Positions 51,834 to 64,000 of a stretch of 64,000 nucleotides of DNA are shown in pieces. The stretch lies in contig JARCOQ010000014.1 in NCBI GenBank assembly GCA_029207755.1, forward strand, positions 19,631,410-19,695,409. Reading direction: 5' to 3'. How positions within the stretch are numbered: the first letter of the stretch is position 1; each line of letters starts with the position of its first letter. This DNA is from Chamaea fasciata (taxonomy: Eukaryota > Chordata > Aves > Passeriformes > Sylviidae). The position numbers and the translations under genes are program-made. A model generated the notes under the pieces. That model had not been told where the DNA came from. It worked only from the letters and a program-made list of their open reading frames with translations, and made no database searches.

Positions 51834-54800
51834 CTGCAGGGGAAGAGCAACGTTCTTCCTCGTCAATCCAGCATTTTAAATCATCATTTATGCCCCATCA
51901 GCTCCCTTGCTTTCTAAACCTTCAGATCCCTGCAGTGGATCCCTGTCCTGGGACGGGCAGGATGGGACAAGAACACCAGGATGGTTTGGGTTGGGAGAGA
52001 CCTCAGTGCCCACCCAGAGCCACCCCCTGCCAGGGCAGGGACACCTCCCACTAGCCCAGGCTGCTCCAAGCCCCGTCCAGCCTGGCCTTGGGACACTCCT
52101 AGGAATCCAGGGGCCTCCCCATCCTCCCAGGGAACAATTCCTGCCCCAAACCCCATCCATCCCTGCCCTGTGGCAGTGGGAAGCCATTCCCTGAGTCCTG
52201 TCCCTCCAGGCCCACGGGAGCAGCCCCGGTGACCCCATCCATCCCTGCCCTGTGGCAGTGGGAAGCCATTCCCTGAGTCCTGTCCCTCCAGGCCCACGGG
52301 AGCAGCCCCGGTGCTGTCCTTACCTGATGGAGCTGAGCACTGCGACAGTGGATGACAAGGACGTGGTGTCGTAGACCCTGGGCACAGAACAGCACATTAA
52401 CCCCATGAATCTGTGCTACAAAACCCTTCCCTCGCACAGAGCATCAGTCCCTGGGGCCCAGCTCCAAACAAATTTAGTTCCTGAGCATTTTGTGGTTGTG
52501 TTCACCAGCCAGGTTTGGGCTGGCTGTTTTTGTGGGGTTTGATTTTGTTTGATTAGTTCTTTAAACAGTACCTGTTTATTTTTACTGTTAAATATCCCGA
52601 GGGAAAATGAGAATTACAAAAAAAAAAAAAAAAAAAAAAATCAATCAAACCAAAAAATCATTAAAAATTATATAAAGCATGTTAGTGCAAGTAAAATTTT
52701 ATCGTTTTTGTAAAGTGATAAAAGAAGGTTTTCAATGATGGGTCATGTGGAGAAGTAGTAACAACAACAACAACAATAATAATAACAACAATAATCTGCC
52801 CAGTCAGTATTTTCCAGGAGGATTCCTCCTTCCACAGCCTTACCTCAGCTTGTCATCAGCACACACTGTCACCACCCTGCTGCCAGTGACAGGTGAGAAA
52901 TAGGCCGAGGCCACACTTTTGGTGTGTCCTGTGAGAGAGCTCAGGGGCTTGTTCCCCTTGGCCTTCAGGTACCGAACATCAAAAACACAAACGTCCCTGC
53001 AACAGCACCACAAACACTTCAGTAATTATCCTCCATTCACCAAAACAGCTCCAGAGTATGGCAGAGCTGGTTCAGAGCTCCAATATCCACTCAAATGGTG
53101 GCTCCAAGGGATTTTGGGAGCACCAAAACCACGCCGACCAGCCCTCCAGAATGTCCCTCTGTGCCAAAGGCCGCCAGGGCCCATCTGTCCCTGTGTCCAA
53201 AGGGTGAAGGGAAATAAAACCAAACCCCACCTTAAATCCTTCTAAGGACTGAACATCTGTTTTCTAGAAGGACTGAGACAGCTTTGACTGTACGTTGAGG
53301 CTGAGAAACTCCTCAGCCCCAGCTCTCCCCAGCACACAGACCACTGCAAAACCAACCAGTTCAACGTGGGCTACGTACACGGAGCCAGCAGCCAGGAAAT
53401 ACTGTTTGTTCACGGGGTGCACGTGGACTGTCCGTGTCCTGGAGAAGCCAATGTCCACAGAGAGCTCCGAGGACAGCCCTGGTGTCCGTCTGTCCACAAC
53501 AGCCACGTCCCCACCCCAGTGAGACACGATGGCAGTGCAGGCATTCTCCTCCAGGAAGTCAAAGCAGGAGAAGGTGTCCTCACTCCTGCAGATCTGAGCC
53601 CAGGGAAGGTTAAATGTCACCAAAAGTAAGGAAACAGCCAGTTGTTCTAACAGCCAAACACTCCCTGGGCTATGGGTTTCATCCTTTCCCTTTTCAATTC
53701 ACTAAAAACCATGCAGCCCAAGTGACAGCCTCACCCATCCGTGCAGGTGATCCCTCTGTGAAACAGGGGAAATAATTAGGAGATGATTAATTAACCATCC
53801 AAACCAGACCAGCAACAGCAAATTCCCTGTTAGAGCTCCTACAAGGCACTGTCACCTCTGTGCTCCAGCAGTCAAGGGCTGCTGGCCTTGAGCACACACT
53901 GAGTGAGGATCAAGGGTAACTTTCCCTTCTCCAGTGCTCCAGAAACTTTTAATCATGTGCAGAAATTTAAACTGGGAGAACCCAGGCCGTCACTGGGTTT
54001 TGGTGAGCAGGAAACATCTCCCTACTTATGTGATGTTAATCACAGGTTGATTCACATGTCCTTGTGGAAATGGGACCTGAACTTTCTTGTTAATAAAACA
54101 ACCAAATAAAGACTAAACCTCCCCAGCAGTGCTCACCTCATCAAAGACAGCCTTGGTGACATCCCCACAGCGCAGAGTGTCATTGCTGAGGGACAGCAGG
54201 TGAGCAGGGTTGCAGGGAGAGAAGTGCATGCAGTGGACCTGGAAGCTGTGGGGGGTGAAGACGTGGGCTCCTTCCTCAGTTCCGCAGCTCTGCAAAACGA
54301 CAGATCGCACAGACACAGCTGCTGGTCACTGCAGTTATTTCTGTCAATGACTAGAACTCCTAAAGGCAGATCTCTGGCTTCTGAACGGTTTTTTGGAGGA
54401 GGGAGAGGGTGCTGGGTTAGAGGACACAGCTGCAGGGGTAATATGGACAGTGAGACTGCTTTTGGTCCCTAAGTAAGGAAAGCTGCAAGCTGCTGCTGCA
54501 ATTAGTGCCACTGCAGCCACCAGCCCGGGATCTGGACAGCAGCACTGGCTTGTTTCCACCCACAGCTGGTTTCTGCTACCACATCAAAATATGGACACGC
54601 GGGCTTACCGAGAGCTCAGGATGAATTAGTGACCCAAACTGCATGAAAGCAGGTTTTCCCGTGCCTCCTCTTCTAAATTTTGCATCATTTTGGTACTTTA
54701 AAAGAAACTGAACGGGTCCTTTTGGACCAAGTTCTGGTTCATCCCACAAAGATGACTCTGCTCTCAAACTTCAGAAAAAAAACAAGGAAGAGCAAAAGGG

Positions 54801-57800
54801 AAAGCCATTCTGGCAACTCTAAATTTGACAGTCACTCTTGACAACCACCAGGTATTATCCCTAAGAATGTAAAAAAACCTAGAACACTCTCACAAGCCTG
54901 ACAAAATCCCACCCCAGGCCATGCCCCACCTGCAGCTGAACCACACACCTGTTCAGGTGCGGAGCACATCAACCACTCACCACATTCCAGAGGCCAATGT
55001 GCCCCCACTTGTCTCCAGCTGCCACAAGGATGGTGCTTTCAGAGGGGTGGATGGCCATGGAACACACCCGGGCCTTCACCACCTTCCTGATGTTCTCCTC
55101 GCTCAGCACCATGCTGCTCAGGCTCTCCTGGTACCTGCAAAACCAGAGCGACAACCATCAACAAAATGTTCATTAGGGAAGGAAGGGGGGGCAGACAACC
55201 CCCAGTTTTGGCTGCTGGAAATTTACACATTACCTCTTTATGTCAGGTGTGCTCTTCTCAGCATCTTCTGCTTTCAGCTGCAGACAGAAAGGAGAAATTT
55301 AACTGAAATCAGAACCCAAGTGAAATTACATTGTCCAAAAATAACTAATTAACCCAATTATACCTCACTTATCCTCATCCACGTGCTCAGTACGGCCTCT
55401 GTCCATTTACTGTTCTCTGCCTGATCCTCTGGAACCATGGGCAAAGGTCCCACTGGAACCTGAGGCTGGGACGACATTGGCAACTTTTGTAACTCAAACC
55501 AAATAAAACCACAAACAAGGTGAATTCGTATTTTCTCCACACCAGACATTCTGAGAACACGCCTACAACAGGACAGGAAATGAACAGTAAAAACAGAAGG
55601 GGATATCATAACCTTATTAAAAAGATAAAGAGACTTCCCCTGGCAGCACAGACAAACTGCCTCCCTGGGTTTCCTCCTCTCCTGATACTCCAGCAAGACC
55701 TTCATTACAGATTCAAATCCATTCTACAGCTCCGTGGAAGATTTAAATTCCCACCTCTCAGAACAACACACCTTTAACTTGCTGCTCCATCACTGCTTCA
55801 AAGAGATGGTAAATATTACCCAGGAAAATAAAACCAGGTCAGAAGTTACAGTGAAGTAAAAACCAAAGTAATAAATCTTTGGATTCAAGGCTACTCAGCT
55901 CCGTGGGCTGTTGATGTGGAGTGTTTTATCACAGGACCCTTCTCTGGACCCCCAACTGCACCATGTCATCAGCCTGGGCCACAGAGCACTGCCCGGCCCG
56001 TGGCGAGACTGTGGCACCTGCTCGAGGTGACAGAAGTGACCCTTCCTCCTGTCCCTGTGTCACCGCCTCCCGAACGCCTCAGTGACCCAGCAGTGTCACC
56101 AGCAGTGGTTTTAGAGAGCTGCTGTGCCCCCAGCCCTCGTGCAGCCCCTCCCCATCTCACATATTCCTCTGCCACTGCCGGGGGAAACGACTCCAGCAAG
56201 GGAAGGTCCAGAGGCTCCACCCTGAGCAGGCGCATGGATCGCCGCCGGGCCGGCTCATCCTCCACCTTCTTGGGCTTGGCCCTGGAACAGGGAGAGCACC
56301 TTGGTCACACAGCACAGCCCCTGTGCCCAGGGACAGCCCCAGGGGCACAGCTGGGACACACTGACAGCACCAGGAGGGGTGGGCTGCTTCTCCCAGCGCA
56401 CACACAGGTGCCACCCGCCTTGTCCCTGTGACACATTCCACCAGGGACGCTTCCCATCCTTCCCAGCTCCCCTCATTCATCATCCACCCAGCCACTCGCT
56501 CACCAAGCCAGCCTTTCCCACCTTCTCCCACCATACAGCTCACTCTTTATTTGGGCTTCAGCTCATTTCCTGCTTGACCTGGCACTGTTTTGGCACGGCC
56601 AGTGCCCTCTCCTCCGCATTTACTGGTTACCCTGTACCTTGGTCACACCCTCTCTTTTTTTTTTCCCCCCACCTCTTCCCAACATTTGTTTTCACCTCAC
56701 AGTGGAGAATCGAGGATATAAATCCCATCTGCTATTACTGTACCTTTTAGTGACATGAGATTGCCTTTTAGTTGTAAGTTGGTTAAGTCTTGCAGCTGAC
56801 TTAAAGAGAAAAAAGAGATTAATTATAGATAATGAGCGTAAAAGAATTAACCTGTATAAAATACAATTATCTCAAGGCAGCAATGAACTTGCTGCAATTT
56901 ATAATAATAAGAAAGAAACTGTGGTGGCCCCACCCCTGTAAGTGTTCCAGGCCAGGCTGGATGGGGCTTGAAGCACCCTGGTCTATGGAACGTGTCCCTG
57001 CCCATGGCAGGAGCTGGAATGAGAGGGGCTTCAAGGTCCTTTCCAAACATTCCAGGATTCCGTGATTGTCATGGCTTTCCTCATACACAGCTGCCCCAGT
57101 GAGGAAAGGGTTTTACGCCAGGAGGGATGACAGTGCAATTATGACACTTGGAAAGAGCATTTTGATGCTATTTAGACCCTATACAAACCTCATGCAGCTT
57201 TAGAGCAGCAAAGAATTTAGCATTCTCAGTAATGTTCTTCAGCCTTTTCCTTTCGTAGGCTGACAGGTGGGAGTATCCATCCTACAGGAAGAAAGGCCAG
57301 TTACTCTCCATCACACAGTTACATGGTTGCAAGCGACGTCCCAGGCTCAGGGAAGTGAGTCTCCAAACTATTTAAATTACTTTTAAATTATTAAATTAAA
57401 TTATTTTTAAGTGGTTTGATATATCTGTAACAAACATAAGACCATACAAATTAGGGTGGTCACATATCAACACCAAAACCTGTCCATACAGCTCCAGCTT
57501 GCTTTACAAAACTTACTCCGGCAATAACTCTATGAAGAGAACTGTATCAAAATTTCTAATAATGAAAACAATAATAAAGAAACTCAATAAAGAACTTAGA
57601 ACCTCAGGGAAAGTGTAAAATGAAGTGGGACACTGACGGCCAGAGGTTGAAAAGGGGGGGTGGGGGGGGGGGGAACTACGTAGAGAAGAAAAACCTCTAA
57701 AAGCTTTACTTTTATGAAGACAATAATCGGGGGCCGGGCGCTCACCGGAGCCGCGTCTCCCCCGTCGCTGCCGTCGCTGTCCGCATCCCACAGCCCGTCC

Positions 57801-58651
57801 TGGGCGCGGGCAGCCGAGCTGGGGCCGGGCGGGGAGCCGGAGGGGGCTCTGGGGCCGCTCTCGGGCTCCGGGCACAGCCTCTTGCCGCCCGGGGCGCGGG
57901 TCCCCGCGGGGCTCGGCCGCCGCTTCTGGGCCCGCGGCCAGGCCGCCCTGGGCAGCGGCGTCAGCAGCACCCGCAGCTGCCGGCACAGCCCCGGGGCCGC
58001 GCTCGGCCCGCGCTCGGCGGGGCCCGGGGAGGGGGGTTCCTGCGGGGGCGAGCGGGGCTCGGCGGGGCCCGGGGAGGGGGGTTCCTGCGGGGGCGAGCGG
58101 GGATCGGCCGGGGGGGGTTCCTGCGGGGGCGAGCGGGGATCGGCCGGGGGGGGTTCCTGCGGGGGCGAGCGGGGATCGGCCGCGGGGGGTTCCTGCGGGG
58201 GCGAGCGGGGATCGGCCAGGGGGGATTCCTGCCGGGGAGAGCGCGTCTCGGGGAGTTCGGCCGGGGGGGATTCCTGCGGAGACGAACGGGGCTCGGCGGG
58301 GCCTGCCGGGGAGGATTCCTGAGGGGATGAACGGGGTTTGACGAGGTCGGCCGGGGGAGATTCCTGCGGAGGCGAACGGGGTTCGGCGGGGTCCGCCGGC
58401 CGGGATTCCTGCGGGGACGAACAGCAGTCGGCGGGGACGCGCGGCCAGACGCCCGGCAGCGCCGGGCCCCGAACGCCGCCCGCCCCGCTCCTCACCTCCC
58501 CCGGTTTCTCCCCGCACAGCCCGGCTCCCCTCCGGTCAATCCCCGTCCCCCCCCGGCCCCGGCGGTCCCCGCGGCCCCGGACCTGCAGCGGCTGCCGGGT
58601 GCGCGGTGACGGCTCCTCGGGCTCCCGCGGCCCGGGCTGGGACAGCGCCAT
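51581..58651 (-). CDS. WDR76: WDR76 (WD repeat-containing protein 76), complete, 12 coding exons
   Basis: Exons in transcript order: 58651-57746, 57281-57189, 56799-56744, 56281-56161, 55492-55364, 55277-55234, 55134-54981, 54289-54137, 53593-53379, 52996-52844, 52377-52324, 51833-51581. They total 2331 nt, in frame throughout, giving 776 residues; human is 626 as I recall, and the excess is N-terminal. Recognised segments include SAYERKRLKNITENAKFFAA, ARRRSMRLLRVEP, VAAGDKWGHIGLWNV, FSPCNPAHLLSLSNDTLRCG and HPSQHILVGGNSSGRLHVFK. WDR76 is a nuclear protein with a C-terminal WD40 propeller; it has been linked to CUL4-DDB1 ligase, HELLS and modified-cytosine chromatin. The start ATG lies in a CpG island and is preceded by GCGCC. 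Exon 1 may contain a removable 174-nt segment (see its entry), which would shorten the protein to 718 residues. Confidence 0.96.
51970..52320 (-). mobile_element. CR1 LINE 3'-end fragment with 82-bp tandem duplication, in WDR76 intron
   Basis: GGATGGTTTGGGTTGGGAGA, GGGACACCTCCCACTAGCCC, GGGAACAATTCCTGCCCCAA. The part starting CCCCATCCATCCCTGCCCTG is present twice, at 52151 and 52233, and the second copy ends next to the exon 11 donor. Confidence 0.87.
52324..52377 (-). CDS. WDR76: WDR76 exon 11
   Basis: A 54-nt exon from gcccag to AG|gtaagg codes VYDTTSLSSTVAVLSSI. An 82-bp duplication within a CR1 remnant ends directly at its donor. Confidence 0.93.
52617..52640. repeat. Poly(A) tract in WDR76 intron
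   Basis: An A run of about 23, within AT-rich sequence; (AAC/AAT)n follows at about 52757-52795. Confidence 0.9.
52844..52996 (-). CDS. WDR76: WDR76 exon 10 (WD40 blade)
   Basis: The exon runs from gttgcag to GAG|gtaagg. It codes DVCVFDVRYLKAKGNKPLSS through VVTVCADDKL, with HTKSVASAYFSP as the conserved core. Confidence 0.96.
53379..53593 (-). CDS. WDR76: WDR76 exon 9 (WD40 blade)
   Basis: The exon runs from ggctcag to CCGT|gtacgt. It codes ICRSEDTFSCFDFLEENACT through VHPVNKQYFLAAGS and includes VVDRRTPG, which is conserved in the family. Confidence 0.95.
54137..54289 (-). CDS. WDR76: WDR76 exon 8 (WD40 blade)
   Basis: The exon runs from ttttgcag to GAG|gtgagc. It codes SCGTEEGAHVFTPHSFQVHC through DVTKAVFDE. 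Confidence 0.95.
54609..54768 (-). other. Possible cryptic or poison exon in WDR76 intron 7
   Basis: A 160-bp segment has a strong T-rich acceptor (TTTTTTTTCTGAAG) and a strong donor (TCTCG|gtaagc). In the frame set by the upstream exon it meets TGA after nine codons and its length is not a multiple of three, so inclusion would end translation early. No family homology. Confidence 0.3.
54981..55134 (-). CDS. WDR76: WDR76 exon 7 (first WD40 blade)
   Basis: The exon runs from tttgcag to GTG|gtgagt. It codes YQESLSSMVLSEENIRKVVK through VAAGDKWGHIGLWNV, a GD...W-type blade. Confidence 0.96.
55234..55277 (-). CDS. WDR76: WDR76 exon 6
   Basis: A 44-nt exon from tctgcag to AG|gtaatg codes LKAEDAEKSTPDIK. 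It was found by frame continuity. Confidence 0.9.
55364..55492 (-). CDS. WDR76: WDR76 exon 5
   Basis: It codes LQKLPMSSQPQVPVGPLPMV through STWMRISE, 43 codons, with donor GAG|gtataa. The chosen acceptor (ggtttgag) is the one that keeps frame with the previous exon; an alternative acceptor near 55551 is possible but less family-like. Confidence 0.82.
56161..56281 (-). CDS. WDR76: WDR76 exon 4 (basic RRSMRL motif)
   Basis: The exon runs from gttccag to TAT|gtgaga. It codes AKPKKVEDEPARRRSMRLLR through PAVAEEY. The RRSMRLLRV motif is diagnostic of WDR76. Confidence 0.95.
56744..56799 (-). CDS. WDR76: WDR76 exon 3
   Basis: A 56-nt exon from tttaag to AG|gtacag codes SAARLNQLTTKRQSHVTK. SAARL matches the family and the frame joins both neighbours. 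Confidence 0.92.
56930..57070 (+). mobile_element. CR1 LINE 3'-end fragment in WDR76 intron 2
   Basis: GTGTTCCAGGCCAGGCTGGA, GTGTCCCTGCCCATGGCAGG, CAAGGTCCTTTCCAAACATT and GATTCCGTGAT. Confidence 0.87.
57189..57281 (-). CDS. WDR76: WDR76 exon 2
   Basis: The exon runs from cctgtag to GAG|gtttgt and codes DGYSHLSAYERKRLKNITEN then AKFFAALKLHE. YERKRLKNI is a strongly conserved WDR76 motif. Confidence 0.95.
57746..58651 (-). CDS. WDR76: WDR76 exon 1, with coding minisatellite
   Basis: Read as one exon it codes 302 residues from MALSQPGPREPEEPSPRTRQ to SDGGDAAP and ends at CCG|gtgagc, phase 0. Residues from about 82 to 210 are a degenerate 12-residue repeat (SPPQEPPPADPR type), proline-rich and probably disordered. 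The end (GLWDADSDGSDGGD) is acidic and resembles the acidic stretch before the YERKRLKN motif in mammals. A weak donor CAG|gtccgg after 58583 and an acceptor ccccgcag before 58408 are in the same phase, so a 174-nt intron (58409-58582) is possible. Exact structure is uncertain. Confidence 0.85.
58020..58420 (-). repeat. 36-bp coding minisatellite in WDR76 exon 1
   Basis: About ten degenerate 36-bp units keep frame and code SPPQEPPPADPR-like repeats. The copies with three AT-containing codons (QESPPAD) are at the N-terminal end; the most uniform ones lie at 58085-58230. Confidence 0.93.
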
Positions 58652-58794
58652 GGCGCGCGCGGGGCGGAGCGGCGCTTCCCGCCCGCGGAGGGGCGGCCCG
58701 GGCCGGGCCCGCCCTCAGCCCTCACGGCCCTCAGCGCCCGCAGGGCCGGCGCCGCCCGCGCTGCCGCTGCCGCAGGGCGGGGGTGGCTCAGAGA

Positions 58795-58975
58795 GTGAGA
58801 AATTCGTCCCCGGGAGGGTGGTGGGGCCCTGGCATAAAGTGCCCAGAGCAGCTGCGGGTGCCCCGGGATCCCTGGAAGCGCTCAAGGCCAGGCTGGACAG
58901 GGCTCGGAGCAGGCCGGGACGGTGGAAGGTGTCCCTGCCATGGCAGGGGATGGAGCGGGATGAGCTTTGGGTCGC
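58795..58975 (+). mobile_element. CR1 LINE 3'-end fragment upstream of WDR76
   Basis: TGGTGGGGCCCTGGCATAAA, GTGCCCAGAGCAGCTGCGGG, AGGTGTCCCTGCCATGGCAG, GGATGAGCTTTGGG. Confidence 0.85.
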
Positions 58976-59520
58976 TCGCAGCCCCAGCCATGCGGAGTGC
59001 TCGTCCAGGATGAAATCCGCGGCTGCAGTCGGGCAGGGGAAGGGCCCGTCCTGCCCCGCCCGGAGCTCCGGGCACAGCCCCGCGGGCACAGCCGCCCTCG
59101 CACCCCGCGCCGGGGCGAGGCCGGACAGCCGCGCCAAGGGCAGCGCCCGCCCCTCTGCCGGGACGAGATCACGGCTTGAAAACAAAAAACCAGCCTCTGA
59201 AAAAAAACCACACCCAGGGCAGGGCTAGGCACTCCCAGTTGCAGGATGTGGGGAATCAAATAGGAAAGTTAAGAGCATTCATTATCTTTTTCCTTTCCAG
59301 AGGAGCAGCCCAGCTCTCCGGCTCTGGAGCACCGAGGCAGGAGCGAGCGAGGAGAGGCAGGCACAGCGTTGAGGACATGCAGCCCCCGGCGTTTGTGGTC
59401 CTGATCACGTCCCTGAGGGGGCTGTAGAGCAGGATCACAGGGACGAGTGTCACCAACAGCGCAGTTTCTAGAACCGCTCACAAGCAGAAAGGCCCAAATA
59501 AACTGACAAGTAAAAAAATA

Positions 59521-59526
59521 TTTATT
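59521..59526 (-). terminator. Probable BLM polyadenylation signal
   Basis: AATAAA on the minus strand lies about 130 bp after the BLM stop. Cleavage here would leave roughly 0.8 kb to the WDR76 start codon. Confidence 0.65.
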
Positions 59527-59652
59527 TAATCTGTGCTTTTGTACTCGACAAACACACAAGTCCCAGAAGGTTCAGCAGCAGCAAATGAAACAAAAATTTA
59601 ATAAACAGTGATTCCATCTTGGGAAAATTCATCCAGTAACTGCGTTTCCCAG

Positions 59653-63575
<3,923 letters not shown>

Positions 63576-63814
63576 TCAATGGTGTTTGTTAAAGCTGCAC
63601 CTCTGCATTGTCATGGACTGTGGAAAAATTTGCTTTGCTTAAAAACCTTCAATTTTGGCTTTGCTCTAAAAACCCACAATATTGGCTTTGCTTAAGAAAA
63701 GATGAGTGGGTTAGTGCAGAACAGGTGTAGGACAGATTTTATCTCTGAAGGTTTAGAGAACTGGAGAAGAAGGGAAATAAGCCTAGAATGACAAAAGTCA
63801 AGAGAAGGGTATGT

Positions 63815-64000
63815 GTGACAGGATGAAAGGACGTGGCCTCAAGTTCTGTCAGGAGAGGTTTAGGTTAGATATCAAGAGCAGTTTCTTCATAGAAAGGATA
63901 GGATGCATCCATACCCTACCCTAGCACAGGATGCCCTGAATGGAGTCACTATCTGTGGAAGTGCTAAAAAAATACGTGGATGTGGCACTTGAGGACATGT
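63815..64000 (+). mobile_element. CR1 LINE fragment in BLM intron, cut by window edge
   Basis: GACAGGATGAAAGGACGTGG, CAGGAGAGGTTTAGGTTAGA, GAATGGAGTCACTATCTGTG and GTGGATGTGGCACTTGAGGA follow the CR1 order. Confidence 0.8.

Larger units (their letters stand above)
57740..58760 (-). promoter_or_regulatory. CpG island at WDR76 5' end
   Basis: The stretch is dense in CG dinucleotides and has no TATA box near the ATG at 58651. It covers exon 1 and the presumed start region. This is the usual housekeeping promoter type; transcription probably starts within about 100 bp of the ATG. Confidence 0.75.
58652..59652. other. BLM-WDR76 intergenic region
   Basis: About 0.85-1.0 kb separates the end of BLM from the WDR76 ATG. 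It holds part of the WDR76 CpG island, a CR1 remnant (58795-58975), GC-rich sequence to 59180 and the BLM 3'UTR (about 59500-59652). Confidence 0.8.

Noticed and set aside
55493..55551. Extending WDR76 exon 5 upstream to the acceptor near 55551
   Set aside because: It would add hydrophobic codons (VCGFIWF) not seen in the family; the nearer acceptor gives a family-like LQKLP start and keeps frame.

Overview
This window is vertebrate nuclear DNA, almost certainly from a bird and probably a songbird. The exons are short and flanked by GT-AG introns. Many degenerate CR1 LINE 3' ends are present, recognisable by their AATCAT/GGTTGGAAAGGACC ends. There is one LTR-like insert, base composition is strongly GC-rich, and minisatellites are extraordinarily dense. 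That combination suits an avian microchromosome. The species call is inference.

Layout. (1) 1-33036 contains no exon I can recognise. It is most simply the 3' part of a very long first intron of FRMD5, holding about ten unrelated minisatellite arrays, many CR1 fragments, one solo-LTR-like element and several AT-rich islands that may be conserved non-coding elements. (2) 33037-48818, plus strand: thirteen FRMD5 exons, from the second coding exon to the stop codon. They give 535 residues in one unbroken reading frame; only the short first coding exon is missing. An extra candidate first exon at 46590-46794 would splice in frame to the last exon. (3) 48819-51460: FRMD5 3'UTR and the convergent intergenic strip. 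(4) 51581-58651, minus strand: WDR76, complete, twelve coding exons, 776 residues, with an expanded 12-residue repeat in its N-terminal exon and a CpG island at its 5' end. (5) 59653-63559, minus strand: the last seven coding exons of BLM (RecQ helicase): zinc-binding, winged-helix and HRDC domains and the nuclear localisation tail. The helicase core lies beyond the right edge.

FRMD5 is a membrane-linked FERM scaffold protein. WDR76 is a nuclear WD40 protein tied to chromatin and the CUL4-DDB1 ligase. BLM is the Bloom syndrome helicase. FRMD5 and WDR76 converge tail to tail as I recall them doing in mammals, whereas BLM directly upstream of WDR76 differs from the human order I recall. They do not form an operon or a shared pathway. 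WDR76 and BLM both act in genome maintenance, but the adjacency is most likely just gene order.

No new multi-gene system was found. The most interesting signals are the candidate alternative FRMD5 first exon, repeat arrays touching functional splice sites (FRMD5 exon at 41051, WDR76 exon ending at 52324, the repeats inside WDR76 exon 1), and a higher-order-structured minisatellite at 22.6-23.8 kb.
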